Of a DNA stretch of 56,830 nucleotides, positions 31,424 through 42,808 are shown in pieces. The notes below the pieces were generated by a model. The model worked only from the letters and a program-made list of their open reading frames with translations. It searched no databases and was not told the DNA's origin. Numbering within the stretch: the first letter of the stretch is position 1; every line of letters starts with the position of its first letter. The translations under genes were made by a program, and so were the position numbers. The stretch lies in NCBI GenBank assembly GCA_003427395.1, contig BFEA01000060.1, positions 1,430,669-1,487,498 on the forward strand. Direction: 5' to 3'. Source of the stretch: Chara braunii. Lineage: Eukaryota > Streptophyta > Charophyceae > Charales > Characeae.

Positions 31424-31860
31424 CGATACAGTCATGATGAGGGTGCTTTGTGTCCTGGAAACAGACTTTTCAGCAGTGGAGCTTTTTAACTTCTCTAGTA
31501 ATCCCATGCCAACAACAGGACCAGTCCCTGTGCGTCCCCTCCCCTACGAACATCAGCAGACTCTGCTCAATGCCGATCGGGGGATCCAGTGGTCTATCTC
31601 TAGGTGGTGGGCGCCAAGCATGCCCGGGAAGGTATTCAGTCATCGTGAGGGCGTCTTTTGTCCTCACGGGCTTTTTGTGACGTGCTAACAAGGGTGCGTT
31701 CATTCTCTCAAGTGCATACGAGCATCTTTCAGGTCCAATTCAATCATCGTGAGGGGGGGTGTTGTTCTCGCGGGCCCTTTTGTGACGTTCTGATGAGGGT
31801 GTGTTTCACTTGAACGTATACAAGCATCTTTCAGATCCGATACAGTCATCATGAGGGGGT
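31424..31860 (+). repeat. Degenerate tandem unit CAGTCATCRTGAGGG
   Basis: Units of about 110 bp contain ATCTTTCAG(G/A)TCC, ATTCAATCATCGTGAGGG, CGGGC..TTTTGTGACG and GTGCGTT or GTGTTTC words; starts near 31424, 31646, 31735 and 31836. Probably tandem remnants of a MITE interior. Confidence 0.6.
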
Positions 31861-31886
31861 GTTGCGGTATTCAATATGGATCCTCT

Positions 31887-31894
31887 CTCTCTCT

Positions 31895-31979
<85 letters not shown>
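31887..31979 (+). repeat. (TC)n microsatellite
   Basis: About 45 nearly uninterrupted CT units, followed by (CA)n at 31983-31998. Confidence 0.97.
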
Positions 31980-31980
<1 letters not shown>

Positions 31981-31998
31981 CTCACACACACACACACA

Positions 31999-33139
31999 TG
32001 TGAAGGGAATGAGAGAGAGAATCTGGGGTCCTTTAAAACAACACACACCCCAGTGTGCTGCACCTATGTGCAATGAACGTGCAGACTTTAGCGGGCTGTA
32101 ACAGTAACGGGGTCAGATTTGTAATTTTTGTGACTTCTGGGTGCTAACCAGTAACCGTGACAGGCGTAGTCGCACAGGGAGATTTCCGTAAAACACTACA
32201 TTTCCAGGCCCTAGACGGTTTTCTGCTAGCGCCTGGTATGTGTACCCTAACTGGAAAGTACAGACACTTTTGTTTAGTCGGGTCCTAGGCTCTTGGTTCG
32301 AGAGTCCGGTAGGCTGTAGGAATCTTGAAAAAGGTTGAGCTGGATGGAGAACGGGGCTTTTGACCGGTTTTCGGTTGTGAGCGGGGAAGTGTTGTTTTTT
32401 GGGAGGTTGGCAAAGGGATATCGTCATGCAAGCGGGTAGCCATACCACAGCTGGAGGTTGAGGTCAAGCTGGAAAATAGTGCTGAAGCATGGGCTTCAAG
32501 TGCTGACGTGGCAACGGTGATGCTGTGTTGTTGGGGTTTGGCACTGCCAGACGTTCTTCTTGCTGGCAGCTATGTCATTCCTTCTTCAAAGGTAGAAGTT
32601 TCGAAGAAGTTTCGACTTCTCCAAGGGAGCTGGCGATTTCTCTCGTGATTGGGTGCTGGCCTGGCGCTGACTCAGCATTGCGAGTTTGAACGTTTTCTGA
32701 TATACGCTGAGCTGATGTAGGGAGGAGTCGCCGGTGGTTTGCAGATGGAATTGGATGTGTGCTAGTTTCTCGAGGAGGGCCATAGCCGGGGTCTGTAGTG
32801 ATGATGTTGGGGGAAGGAGAAGTTTCCAGATAACTTGATGAAGCTTCATTTGAGTTTGATCACGGCTGGGATTCTTGGAGTTTGGGGTATATCTGATTGA
32901 TTGGAGGAGGAAAAGGCATAGACAGATTTGAAATTTGAATTCAATTTCATGATTTCATTTCTGTTTTTCGGCTGAGCCTCCGCTGTGTACGTTCTCTCCG
33001 GTTTTGTGTGGATTTGCCTTCCTTCTCCAAGTCTGCATTGTCATTGTGTATGTGTATGGGAACGTATGGATGCATTGCTGATGAGATTTCATAACATGTG
33101 CACGTGGCACCCGCGTGCATCGTAGATCCTCTCACCAGT
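31999..33139. other. No recognised gene
   Basis: Open frames up to about 120 residues show no recognisable motif. Confidence 0.4.
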
Positions 33140-33360
33140 GCGCCATAAGTATGCTTGCAAGCTTTCTGCCAGAAAGCTCGGCTAGGACAGGTGCCATAGC
33201 TACCAAACTTGAAAGCTTTCTGCCACAAAGGTTGAAGAAGACGGGCGTCGCAGCTATGCTTGCAAGCTGTCTGCCAGAAGCGAAAACAGGCACCATAGCT
33301 AGCAACGTTCCCCATAGCAAGGGAACCCTGGCCCCTGGGTTAGTGTCTGCCATAGCTATG
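33140..33360 (+). repeat. Degenerate repeat GCTTGCAAGCTTTCTGCCAGA
   Basis: Four units of about 45-60 bp with AAGCTTTCTGCCA or AAGCTGTCTGCCA and CCATAGCTA words (near 33151, 33209, 33261, 33345). Confidence 0.65.
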
Positions 33361-33489
33361 TAACTCTGGGAAGCCTCAAAACCCCTCCTGAGAGCGGCTT
33401 CCATCTCGGACAGCTCCTCAGGTACTTGGGCAGCAGCATAAACAATTACCATGACGGTACAACAGCATAGAATGTAGCTTACGTGAAGC

Positions 33490-33659
33490 ACTAGTACCTT
33501 TGTTGGTTCAGAAAACAGCGGGCCTCTGACCTTTCAGGAAGCCGAAACCAAATGACGGTCACTGATTAGATTTATTAGTGGCAGCGGTCGTCAGGCCCGG
33601 CCTCCAAATTCTTCAGGACTGGCATTTTCCCTCATTTCTGAAGCGGCAAAGGTACTAGT
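33490..33659 (+). mobile_element. Family-C MITE, full copy
   Basis: Exact terminal inverted repeats ACTAGTACCTTTG and CAAAGGTACTAGT bound 170 bp with no coding capacity. The interior matches 7010-7065 in reverse. Confidence 0.88.
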
Positions 33660-34435
33660 GGTTTAAAAAAAAAAAAATGTCAAAAAAAAATGACGAGGGT
33701 GAAGTTGTCAATGAACCCTTCCTTTCACTGGTCAATCTCAGAGCAGCTAAGAAAAGGGGAAAAACAAAAAAAAAAAGTTAAAAAAAACCTTCCCTAGGCC
33801 CCGTCTCTGTGTCTAGGTGCCACAGTCCCTCCAACCGTCCTATACCTGTGCAGTGGCATGGAGGCCGCCTATCTCTATCTGTCTGGGACTCTGTATACAT
33901 CAGGTACCCAATTTGCTAAGCCTCTAGGCTACTACGTGTGCAGGCCTACCCCATACTTCTGAAAAATCACCCCCCACTGGGTCCCTCTAGGTGCCACTGT
34001 GTCCCTCTGGTCCTAAAAGTTCCACCTTATGTCCCTGTACTGGTATCATTCAGAGCTGCCCGCCGAAAAGGCTTCACCTTTCCGCCTTTCTGTCGCAAAA
34101 ATTTCATTCTTCTCCCTTAAAATTTCCCAATGTTAAACATTTGTAAGAAGTGTCGCAGCTTTGCAATTAGAAAACAACATCACTTCTGAAAAAAAAAAAA
34201 CAGGAAAAAAAAAAGGAAAAAGAAAAGAAGTTTAAAGAACAACAATAACCATGGTAATCGTGGACCAGGACACAGGACTCTTTCGCACTGTCCCCTGGAC
34301 GTTTGTCTGGACCGGTCCAGACAGTCCGGTGATCCAGACATGACCGGGACCCGGACAGTCCGGACTGGACTCAGGGGCTCTAAATTGTGTCTGGACCAGA
34401 AAAAAAAGAAAAAAAAAAGAGGGGGTCGAGGGGAA
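33660..34435. other. No recognised gene
   Basis: A-runs at about 33665, 33765 and 34188. At 34310-34370 GTCCGG/CCGGAC words form small palindromes. Nothing coding. Confidence 0.45.
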
Positions 34436-34502
34436 GCAGACAGTCAGGGGGGGTGGCGGGGTGGGTAGCAGCAGACAGTCAGGGGGGGCGTCAGTGGGAG
34501 GT
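34436..34502 (+). repeat. Short direct duplication GCAGACAGTCAGGGGGGG
   Basis: The word occurs at about 34437 and 34471 with a GGCGGGGTGGGT spacer. Confidence 0.85.
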
Positions 34503-34677
34503 CCTGTGACGTTTGACAGTGAGCGGTTCTTCTTCGGAGTCGGCGTCCTCCTCACCATCAGGATCGATACCATCGCTTTCATCCTCCTTGCAATACCCAT
34601 CAGTCCCATTGCTGCCGCCGCTCCCGTCGTTACCTCCACTTGCGCTATCGTCCTTGTCGCCACTGCCATCAAAGGGA

Positions 34678-34721
34678 CCACCGACAGTCGAGGAAAGCAA
34701 ACCAATCAATCAAGTGATCAG

Positions 34722-34759
<38 letters not shown>

Positions 34760-35150
34760 TCAATCCATCGATCAAGCAAGAATTTTCTTGATTGATTGAT
34801 CGATTGATGTGATTGATGGATTTGATTGATTGATTTGATCGATTGATTGATTGATTGATTGGGTGATTGTTTGATATCCTTGCACAGGTAGATAGCATGT
34901 GGTAAGCGACGAAAGCAGACGTGACCGACAGTCGAGGAAAGCAAACCAATCAATCAAGTGATCAGATCAATCAGTCAATCAATCAAATCAATCCATCGAT
35001 CAAGCAAGAATTTTCTTGATTGATTGATCGATTGATGTGATTGATGGATTTGATTGATTGATTTGATCGATTGATTAATTGATTGATTGGGTGATTGTTT
35101 GATATCCTTGCACAGGTAGATCGCATGTGGTAAGCGACGAAAGCAGACGT
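34678..35150 (+). repeat. Tandem pair of (AATC)n/(GATT)n hairpins
   Basis: ACCGACAGTCGAGGAAAGCA begins at 34679 and 34923. Each unit then has (AATC)n, a joint CGATCAAGCAAGAATTTTCT, (GATT)n and GGTAAGCGACGAAAGCAGAC. The AATC and GATT runs pair, so each unit can fold into a long hairpin. Confidence 0.92.
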
Positions 35151-35200
35151 GAGAAGATAAAAAATTTCGGAATATGCATGAAATGTCGGAATAAGTCCGA

Positions 35201-35301
35201 CTGCCGTCTTCACCCGAAGAAAACGCCCAGTCGTTATAGGTGCATCTGGACTGGAAGTCACCACAAATACAACTATGATGTCAGGGCTATTCGGGTGAAC
35301 A
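35201..35301 (+). mobile_element. Family-A MITE, degenerate copy
   Basis: CTGCCGTCTTCACCCGAAGA at the left and GGGCTATTCGGGTGAAC at the right; interior GTCGTTATAGGTGCATCTGG. Confidence 0.7.
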
Positions 35302-35587
35302 ATGTAGGTTCAATTGACACTTCGATAAAAAGACGGAAAAAAAAAAAAAAGCAAGAGCGAGCATGTCATCATGGTGATCCACCCTCCACCTCGCCATCTC
35401 CCACACCTCGAGGATATCCACCCTCCCACTTCTCGCCATCTCGGCCCCCTCATTCTCTCGTGTTCGCTTGTCCAAGTTCAACGTCATTCTCGACCTCCTT
35501 CTATCGTGTTTGCTCGTCCAAGTTCATGCCATCAAGATCCAAGTGTCACCAATCCTACATTCGAAAAAGCTTCAAAGTTCAAGTTAG

Positions 35588-35650
<63 letters not shown>

Positions 35651-35742
35651 ATCACCCGTGCTCCTCCGCCCAGCGTCGCCCACCAGAGAGAGTGAAAGAG
35701 CGAGAGAGAGAGAGGCACCCGTCGTCACCCTTGCTCCTTCGC

Positions 35743-35792
<50 letters not shown>
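35588..35792 (+). repeat. (AG)n microsatellites, three blocks
   Basis: (AG)n at 35588-35650, about 35700-35712 and 35747-35790. The long Arg/Glu and Ser/Leu reading frames over this stretch are products of the microsatellite. Confidence 0.95.
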
Positions 35793-35793
<1 letters not shown>

Positions 35794-35821
35794 ATCTGCT
35801 GGCTGGCTTTCCACCCTCCTG

Positions 35822-36100
35822 GCTTGCTGGATCACACTCCTTCCTTGTTGGTTGCTCGTTGCTTCCCCATTGGCTGCTCGCTGCTTCCACACTGGCTAGC
35901 TTTGGGCCGTGGTGGCAGTGAACGGTAAGATGGAGCCGAGCATTAGTGGCAATGGCATCCTCCTCGCTTGCTGGCCCACACTCCTTACTCATTGGCTGAT
36001 CGTTGCTTCCCCACTGGTTGCTTGCTGCTTCCACACTGGCTAGGTTTGGGCTGTAGTGGCTGTGAACGGTAAGATGGCATCGAGCAGTAGTGGTAATGGG
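35822..36100 (+). repeat. Tandem duplication, about 137-bp unit
   Basis: Both copies (from about 35828 and 35967) carry CTTGCTGG, CACACTCCTT, GTTGCTTCCCCA, GCTGCTTCCACACTGGCTAG, GTGAACGGTAAGATGG in order. Confidence 0.9.
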
Positions 36101-36721
36101 CGGGGACATGAATTCCAAACGGCCGATTCAAACTGGCGCCCGCTGTCACACTTTTTTCGGTCAGACCACTTTTGGCGACCGGAAAGTCAATAGGCTGTCA
36201 TGCAGGATTTTCATAATTTTTGCAACAATTAAATTAATTAAATCATCCAAATCCCTTCCTGTTGTGTGCGTCCGGCTTCGAGCGAGACCCTTCAATTTCG
36301 GTCTATGCCGGTCCACGGTTTTAGGAATCTTTTATTTGATTAGCAACAACTATGATCATGCAAAGAATAAATTATTAATTTTAAATATGCCATGCACGTA
36401 TTGAGTTTGCCTATTTAGGAATTTGAGAATTGTGACAAGACCAATAGAGAGCATAATCTTAAGCAATGTCGATACATATGATTCAAGATTCACTGGCTCA
36501 AGGCAAGGACAAGATGAATGAGGGAAGGTGATAACTGATAATTATCTCAGAAGGTGCAGATGAAAAGACATGGCTAGCACTTTCCAAGAGTCCTCGCTCA
36601 TCCCCCTCAATCATTATCGTCAATCGCTCATTTGACCCTGCGTCTCGTGTGCCTTGAACCACATTTGTGTACCTTCCGAGATTGTGGCTTTGAGATATAG
36701 AGCCACCTAAAGTCCATGAGT
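36101..36721. other. No recognised gene
   Basis: AT-richer unassigned sequence. Confidence 0.4.
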
Positions 36722-37446
36722 TTAGAAAATGTCCATCCAACTTGATCCAAGACCAAAGATTATGAAGTCAAGCATACCACAAAACTCCTCCCTCAAAGTA
36801 GGGAGATATGGCCTTGAGAAAACCCCTCTTCTGAGATGTCGGAACTCTGAAGGCTTGGTCACTGCTTCATAGTCAATCTTTGCTGGTGAGACATACCTCT
36901 TGGCTAGATCAACCAAGTCACCCCAGTAAGAGCCATCTGTGAGGAGAAAAGGAACTGGAGGCCGGGGGTAATCAGTGTAGAGCTTGGGCCCAAATCTACG
37001 GATCAACTTTGTGCCACCCTCATCAAGCTCTCACTCTCTTTCCTCAAGATATTCGCTGTTGAGATCCAAACTGGATCAAAGTGCTCATGAGCTTCCTTGC
37101 CCTTTGTCACATAGATCCTCAGGTCATGAATGGTGCCCTCCCCAAACTCAGTGAGGACAACAAAGATTGACGAATCTTCTCGTCTGAAACTGATTGCACC
37201 GACATATTGATACTGGAAGACGTCCCTGAGAGCAATCTGATTGAGATTGGTCAAGATTGACCCACTGACTTGAAATGATTGAGTAGTACTTGTATGGGCG
37301 ACAACCACCGTTGATCTTTTGTGACTTATCTGTTTGGTTTGACCGTCTACGGAGATGTAGTTGTGTAGGTTGTCTTGCCGTTCTGATTTCGATAATAGAC
37401 TGTGTACTCCATTATAGTTTGCCTCTTGATAGTACTGAGTACTCAC
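36722..37446 (-). pseudogene. Unrecognised coding region in two frames
   Basis: Two open frames abut on the minus strand. The upstream one (37446 to 37003) contains FQVSGSILTNLNQIALRDVF, FVVLTEFGEGTIHDLRIYVT and FDPVWISTANILRKE; the downstream one (open from about 37040 to 36722) gives SLDEGGTKLIRRFGPKLYTD, PRPPVPFLLTDGSYWGDLVD and WMDIF. Both have natural protein-like composition. Around 37010-37035 the frames overlap, so a single one-base change would join them. I do not recognise the family. The upstream frame follows a stop directly and begins with GTG, not ATG, so the true start or an upstream exon is missing. Confidence 0.5.
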
Positions 37447-37540
37447 TTATTGTCCAATGGACGCTGCCCTGTTGACGAGAAAATAGTCTTATCACGACTT
37501 TACACTGACTTTTGTTTGCTGGTCGCTTAGGTTAGGTCGC

Positions 37541-37610
37541 TTGAACTGAGCATAGGAGTCAGAGTATCTCATTGTTGAACTGAGCATAGGAGTCTGAGTA
37601 TCTCATTGTT
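37541..37610 (+). repeat. 34-bp tandem duplication
   Basis: TTGAACTGAGCATAGGAGTC followed by (A/T)GAGTATCTCATTG occurs twice in tandem. Confidence 0.95.
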
Positions 37611-39600
37611 GATCATTGACTTTCTTGCTAGCCTCGTCAATGGTCTCGATGGATGAGGATGCGCTGTGTAGTTTCCCATCTGATCCATGGAAGTAAATAG
37701 CGTATACAATGAACTATTGGTCTCGCTTTGTCATTGGTTTCGTGTAGAACCGGATGTCTTCGATGGCCCTGTCTTCCCACCCTTTCACTTTGTCTCGATA
37801 GTGCGTGCAAGACGTACTGAAGGTGTTTTTATATACATAACTATCTCTTCTTTGTATAATCTTGCACTTGCTGTGAAATGGTTGGTTGGATCCCTGGAGG
37901 CCGAAGGCCCTGGGAAACTGCTAGCTGCATGGTCTCTGTTTTATTGTCCAGCTCGGAGTTCGGTTGATTTCAACCTTCGCTCAAAGACTACTAACAATGC
38001 GCACGAAGATTCTAAAAGTCGATTGTCTGCTAGAGAGTAGGATGCTGCCAAACACAACCTCTACCATGTACAATGTGAGGAAATCATCAACCCTAACTTC
38101 CTGGCCGCATACAGAACGGGGTATATTTTAAGTATGAACTACGTTCACGCAAAGTGCGTATTACGGTCATATAGAGCACAAAACGTGACTAGGCATAGTC
38201 GACACTCGTCATCGTGTGTTGATTGACTCTACTCTTGCTCATATATTGAACTAGATGTTGTCAATCGCAGTCTTTGATCATATACGGCTCTAGGTGCTAT
38301 AGATCACAATCACCATTCACGTACAAGTCATAGTCACTATTCATACATAGCACACAGAGCTGCTAGGTTCAGCCCTTGTTCCTATGTTGCACAGTGTACA
38401 ATTTAGTATTGACTGCAACTTTCACTTGAATACTATGTAGGGTAATGCTTGTGATGTCTCGGCTCGAATGTTATTTTGACGTTGGTGATATTTTGCAGTT
38501 CAAATAGTACACATAGTATTACTAGCATAGGCCAACTGTCATTCTGGTGTGACTGCATGCCGTGATCGGTGTGTGTGTGTGTGTTTCTTGCCCTGCCCCT
38601 ATATGCGCTGAATGTTTTGTAAAGAGTACTTGATTCTGTGGCGAGTCGCTGGTGACTTAGATAAAACGATCGCCCAACCTTGACACTCATTTCGTATTCA
38701 TGAAATGGTTTCTAGTTTCAACTCATTTCCAGTTCCCCAGTACGTCAATTGATCAGAAGAATCTCATAAACAGACATAGATGAGGAATAAAATTTTATTC
38801 ATCAAATGACCAAAGCCCGAGTGAGCCAAAAAAAGGTGAAAGAATGGAAAGACAAAACCAGAACGAAAGGCAAATGAAAACAGGAAACAATAACACGAGC
38901 ATATGGAATGCGGAAACGCTGGCAAAACGGAAGCGAAAAGGAAAATGAAAACGAGAAGGAAAACGAAAATAAAACGACGCGGAAGCAGAGCGCAACAATC
39001 TGACTGCGCACCCAAATGAGCTAAAATGACACTCATGGTTTTTTGGCACTCTTTATCTTGTTTTGTGTGTTCCCTTTTTTCGAGGGGGGGACAGGGAGGG
39101 GGGCACAGGAGGAGGGAGTGTAATGACTCAGGGCTTATCTTTTTTTTTTGGTTGGTTGTTTTTGTTATTTTTTGGTTTTGTTTCAGCAATGGAGTTATTT
39201 CGGCCTGGAGATCCTGTCACGGAGTAGCACTCCAGCATTCTTTACGGTGAAAGTTATTTTGGCCGATAAAGATTTTGGGTAGGCAAAGTTACTGAGGAGT
39301 ACAGATCGTATCCAATTTGCAATATTTTATTATTTTACTATTTTTTGCAATACTTCTTTGCGACCTTTTTTTTGCAATATCGGATAAGAATGGGGTACGT
39401 GATGCCGACCACCAAATGTTAACAGGGCAGAATAGACTGTTTTTTTTTTTTTTTTTTTTTTTTTTTTTCCCAGTGTGCGTCAAACAGCTGGGCATGTGTG
39501 TGCGTGGCCATCAAATCGCTGCCATTAAGATACCATCGGATTGCACCCGGACAGCAGGACGCTGCACAGTAGAAATGAGGCTTTGTTTCAGTTTTTAATC
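37611..39600. other. No recognised gene
   Basis: TG-repeat at about 38570, poly(T) at 39440-39468. The open frame at 38764-39189 (minus) is low-complexity Phe/Ser/Arg without a domain. Confidence 0.45.
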
Positions 39601-40400
39601 GAAAAAAATAAAAAATCCCCAGGCTACCAGCTGGGCCGCCTGGGTGACCTTGTTTGCCAGGGCGGTCCGGCCATGCAAGGGGCAAAGGAGGTCTCAGCAA
39701 AAAAAAAAAAAAAAAAAAAAAAAGCTAGGGAGATATCCCAGGCGCCCAGGTCCCGATGTCACGCCCGGATTGGCGACCGGGTGACCGGTCGGGCATGACC
39801 CCCGGGCATGGCCCCGGGCAGCCCCAGCACAAAAAAAAAAAATAAAAAAAAAATCAAATCCAAAGAAATCTGAAAAAAATTATGTTGTGTAGAATTGCAA
39901 TACAAACAACTTTTGTCTGAGGGTCACATCAGAATTCGTCAAAGAACTAAAGATAAAAAAGAAAATAACCAGATCACACTAAGGCACCCCTTTTTAAAGT
40001 TTAAACCCCTTTAGCCCCTTTAAAATTCATTTACACTCCCCTTTCCCCCCCTTGACAGCCAACACTCAAAAAAAGACAAGAGCCCGGATTTGGGCTCCTC
40101 TCGGAGAGCGCGGAAAAACCCCNCCGCCAATTTTTTTTTTTTTACCATGACCGGGTCACCTGGGCGTCACGCCTGGGGGACCGGCCGGTCATGAAAATCT
40201 TCCTAGGAAAAAAGTGTAAAAAACTATGTTATGCAGAAAAATAAAGTGAACAAGTTCTGCCTCAGGGTCACATCGAAAATCTTTACCGAATATAAAATAA
40301 AGAATAAACTTCAATAAGCTTGAATAAAGTTTTTTTCTTTTTTTTTGGCCCGGCCTCGGAAGTGGTCCCGGGCCACTCTGGTAGCCTAGAAAATTCCTTT
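39601..40400. repeat. Two diverged copies of a GC-rich/A-rich repeat
   Basis: GC-rich blocks with CCGGTCGGGCATGACC-like and GGGTGACC words (39640-39830; 40140-40195) are each followed by an A-rich block with TTATGTTGTGTAGAA or CTATGTTATGCAGAA, then TCTGAGGGTCACATC or CTCAGGGTCACATCG (about 39915 and 40260). An N is at 40123. Confidence 0.7.
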
Positions 40401-40737
40401 TTACAAAAAAAGCTCAACAACTGTGACAGAGTTTCCCATGTTTGGAGAAATGGTTTTCTTTGGTGACAATTTCATTTTTTTTGAATTTTTTTTTTTATAC
40501 AGAACGGTTCTAATGCAGCCTTCCTTAACCGCACTTGTCACACAGAGTGGACATCGTCGTCTCTGCTATGGATGTCGACCTACCACGCCTTTGTCAGTCA
40601 CTGGATGCTCGCTGAGTGCTGCGCACACAGGTGTAATGATCAACTTATCATATGCTACAGCAGGCAACGGGGTGCAGCGGGGGAGGTGGGGGCGTTCGCA
40701 GGAGGAAGCGGGCACTGCATTCTGTGCTGGAAAGTGA

Positions 40738-40945
40738 AATGTCACTTTTGGGCTAAGTCTGTCTGATCAGACTGATGTTTCGACATTTGCGGCGCTGCGA
40801 GGGAGCGGCAGTCCATTTGTTGTTCCTGCCCCCGGGAATCTGAAAAAACTCGTGTGGAAAAAAATGAAATGTCAATTTTTCGGGCTAAGTCTGTCTGATC
40901 AGACTCATCATCAGAGTCTTCGGTCTAATACCTCGACATTTGCCC
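40738..40945 (+). repeat. Duplicated AATGTCA..GTCTGTCTGATCAGACT segment
   Basis: GGGCTAAGTCTGTCTGATCA occurs at about 40749 and 40879, each with the GTCTGATCAGAC palindrome and followed within about 70 bp by TCGACATTTGC or similar. Confidence 0.85.
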
Positions 40946-40993
40946 CGAGTCCCTAGCAGGACTTTTTCGAGCCATTGGTTCGTGTGGATCACA

Positions 40994-41140
40994 CAGATTT
41001 TTACACAGAGTTTTACACACATTTTTACACGGATTTTTACACAGATTTTTACACGGATTTCTTATACGGATTCTTACACATGTAAGCAGATTTGTACTTG
41101 TTTTTACACAGATTTACACAGGTTCTTACACAGATTTGGG
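40994..41140 (+). repeat. Minisatellite TTTTTACACAGA
   Basis: About nine units of 11-17 bp: (A/G)ATTTTTACAC(A/G)(G/C)A, ending with TTCTTACACAGATT. Confidence 0.9.
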
Positions 41141-41512
41141 GATCTCTTTTGGGGTGCCATCACTGCGAGGAAAATGAACAGGTAGGAACTGTCAGAACAT
41201 TGTTTTTGTTGGAGTTCGTCTTTTTCCGCTTGCGTGACGTGGATGTCACTGTCGTTACAACTCTTTGTCTAGCGGGCGGTTGGAAAAACTCCATCCTGCA
41301 CCACCACATGCTCAAGCCCTAGGAGGACAAACTGACTGTGTGCTTTTGGCGCATAGTGCACTTCAGGAGTCAACAGGATTCGGCACCAGGTGGTCCTGTT
41401 GTCCGATTCCGTCTACGACGGTGGTAGCTTTCTCTGTCAGGGGTTGTTTATCTCCTGTGCATCTTTTGAAACCCCCAAATAGTAACTGATTTCTCAACTG
41501 CAACTTACTGAA

Positions 41513-41552
<40 letters not shown>

Positions 41553-41755
41553 GAACTTCTTGCCTGATAGAGAACAGTGAAAAGGGAGAAAGAAGAAAAA
41601 ACTTTAAAAAAGAAAAAAAACATTTTCACCATCTAATTGAAAAGAAGAAAGAAAAAAAAACTTAAAAAGGAACTTAAAAAGGATGACAGTCTGTTTGATG
41701 CATCCCTAGTCTCTCTCTCTCTCTCTCTTGATGTTGGCCTTGCTGAATGAACCGT
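41141..41755. other. No recognised gene; (TC)n microsatellites
   Basis: (TC)n at 41515-41549 and 41711-41728. Nothing else supported. Confidence 0.6.
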
Positions 41756-42190
41756 AGTTTCTGAAAGAACCTCTTGAATGGTTAACTGCGGTTAACTGTG
41801 GTTAACTGTGGTTAACTGTAGTTAACTGGGAGAGGTTAACTAGAGAGTTGAGTACCTGGGATCTAACCAACCTGAGTTTCTGAAGGAACCTATTGAAGGG
41901 TTAACTGTGGGGTTAACTGTGGGGTTAACTGGGGTTAACCGTGAGGACTGGGAGAGGTTAACTAGAGAGTTGGGTTGCCTGGGATCTAACCAACCTGAAT
42001 TTCTGAAGGAACCTATTGAATGGTTAACTGTGGGGTTAACTGTGGTTAACTGTGGGGTTAACTGTGGTTAACTGTGGGGTTAACTGTGATTAACTGTGGT
42101 TAACTTTGATGACTGGGAGAGGTTAACTAGAGAGTTGGGTTGCCTGGGATCTAACTCGAGCCACCTGGGAGTTAACCAACCTGAGTTTTC
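41756..42190 (+). repeat. GTTAAC higher-order tandem array
   Basis: Three units of about 120-175 bp, each GTTTCTGAAGGAACCTATTGAA-like (split here: TTTCTGAARGAACC, TCTTGAAT or TATTGAA) followed by 3 to 8 copies of GGTTAACTGTG, then GACTGGGAGAGGTTAACTAG, AGAGTTGRGT and CCTGGGATCTAAC. The inner 8-13-bp repeat number differs between units. GTTAAC is a perfect 6-bp palindrome, present about 25 times. Confidence 0.95.
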
Positions 42191-42562
42191 TAAACTCCTA
42201 GTCAATATCTCTGGAGGTCCACAGAGCCGCTGTAGTAGGCGGGGAGTGGGAACCGGATATGCCGATCTGGCTTAGGAACCGAAGAGCTGTCGGCGGTCAC
42301 GAACTGGCGGTCGAAGAGTAGTAGCAGCGATGTTCATTCATTCTGCACAACTTCTGTTTTAGAGGAAGTCGATGTAATTAGCGACCCAATTTTGTAATTA
42401 GAATCCCTGAAATGAACTTCACAGGCTTCTCTTTTCGTTGTGCCTGGTGCTCTTAGAGATCTCCTTTGCCCGATTTGTCTCCACACGTGTGCTTGGTGCC
42501 GTGCGCTGTATTCACATAGCTACGATCGATGGTCCGTTTTTGTGGGCGTATGACACACTGTG
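42191..42562. other. No recognised feature
   Basis: Unique-looking sequence upstream of the thioesterase gene. Confidence 0.4.
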
Positions 42563-42688
42563 AGGGCATGATTCATACTAGCACTTTCCTACATGTATCT
42601 GACTGCAATTACGGCCTGAACTGGATGAATCTGACTGCAATCTTGTCCAGAGCTCAGTAGAAAAAGTCCTACTGTGAGAGTATGCCCT
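42563..42688 (+). mobile_element. Family-B MITE in the promoter of the thioesterase gene
   Basis: AGGGCATGATTCATACTAGC at the left, TACTGTGAGAGTATGCCCT at the right; interior TGTATCTGACTGCAATTACG and ATGAATCTGACTGCAATC. It ends about 40 bp before a TATA-like box. Confidence 0.88.
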
Positions 42689-42726
42689 GCGTGGGGTCTT
42701 CTACTTTCCTCTGCATCGATGGATAA

Positions 42727-42740
42727 TAGATATATATATA
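42727..42740 (+). promoter_or_regulatory. Candidate TATA box of the thioesterase gene
   Basis: AGATATATATATAG lies about 70 bp upstream of the chosen ATG. Spacing suits a short 5' UTR. It could also be a plain AT microsatellite. Confidence 0.45.
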
Positions 42741-42808
42741 GCCTGCAGTTGTGATAGTGATCTTGTCTTTGCTCTCTGTCAACTTAGCCGCTACAAGCAT
42801 CAGAGCCG

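Noticed and set aside
31859-32076. Open frames of (Ser-Leu)n or (Arg-Glu)n
   Set aside because: Produced by the (TC)n microsatellite; the same applies to 35127-35928, 41363-41632 and 45597-46002.
41756-42190. Interstitial telomere repeat
   Set aside because: The unit is GGTTAACTGTG, not TTTAGGG or TTAGGG.
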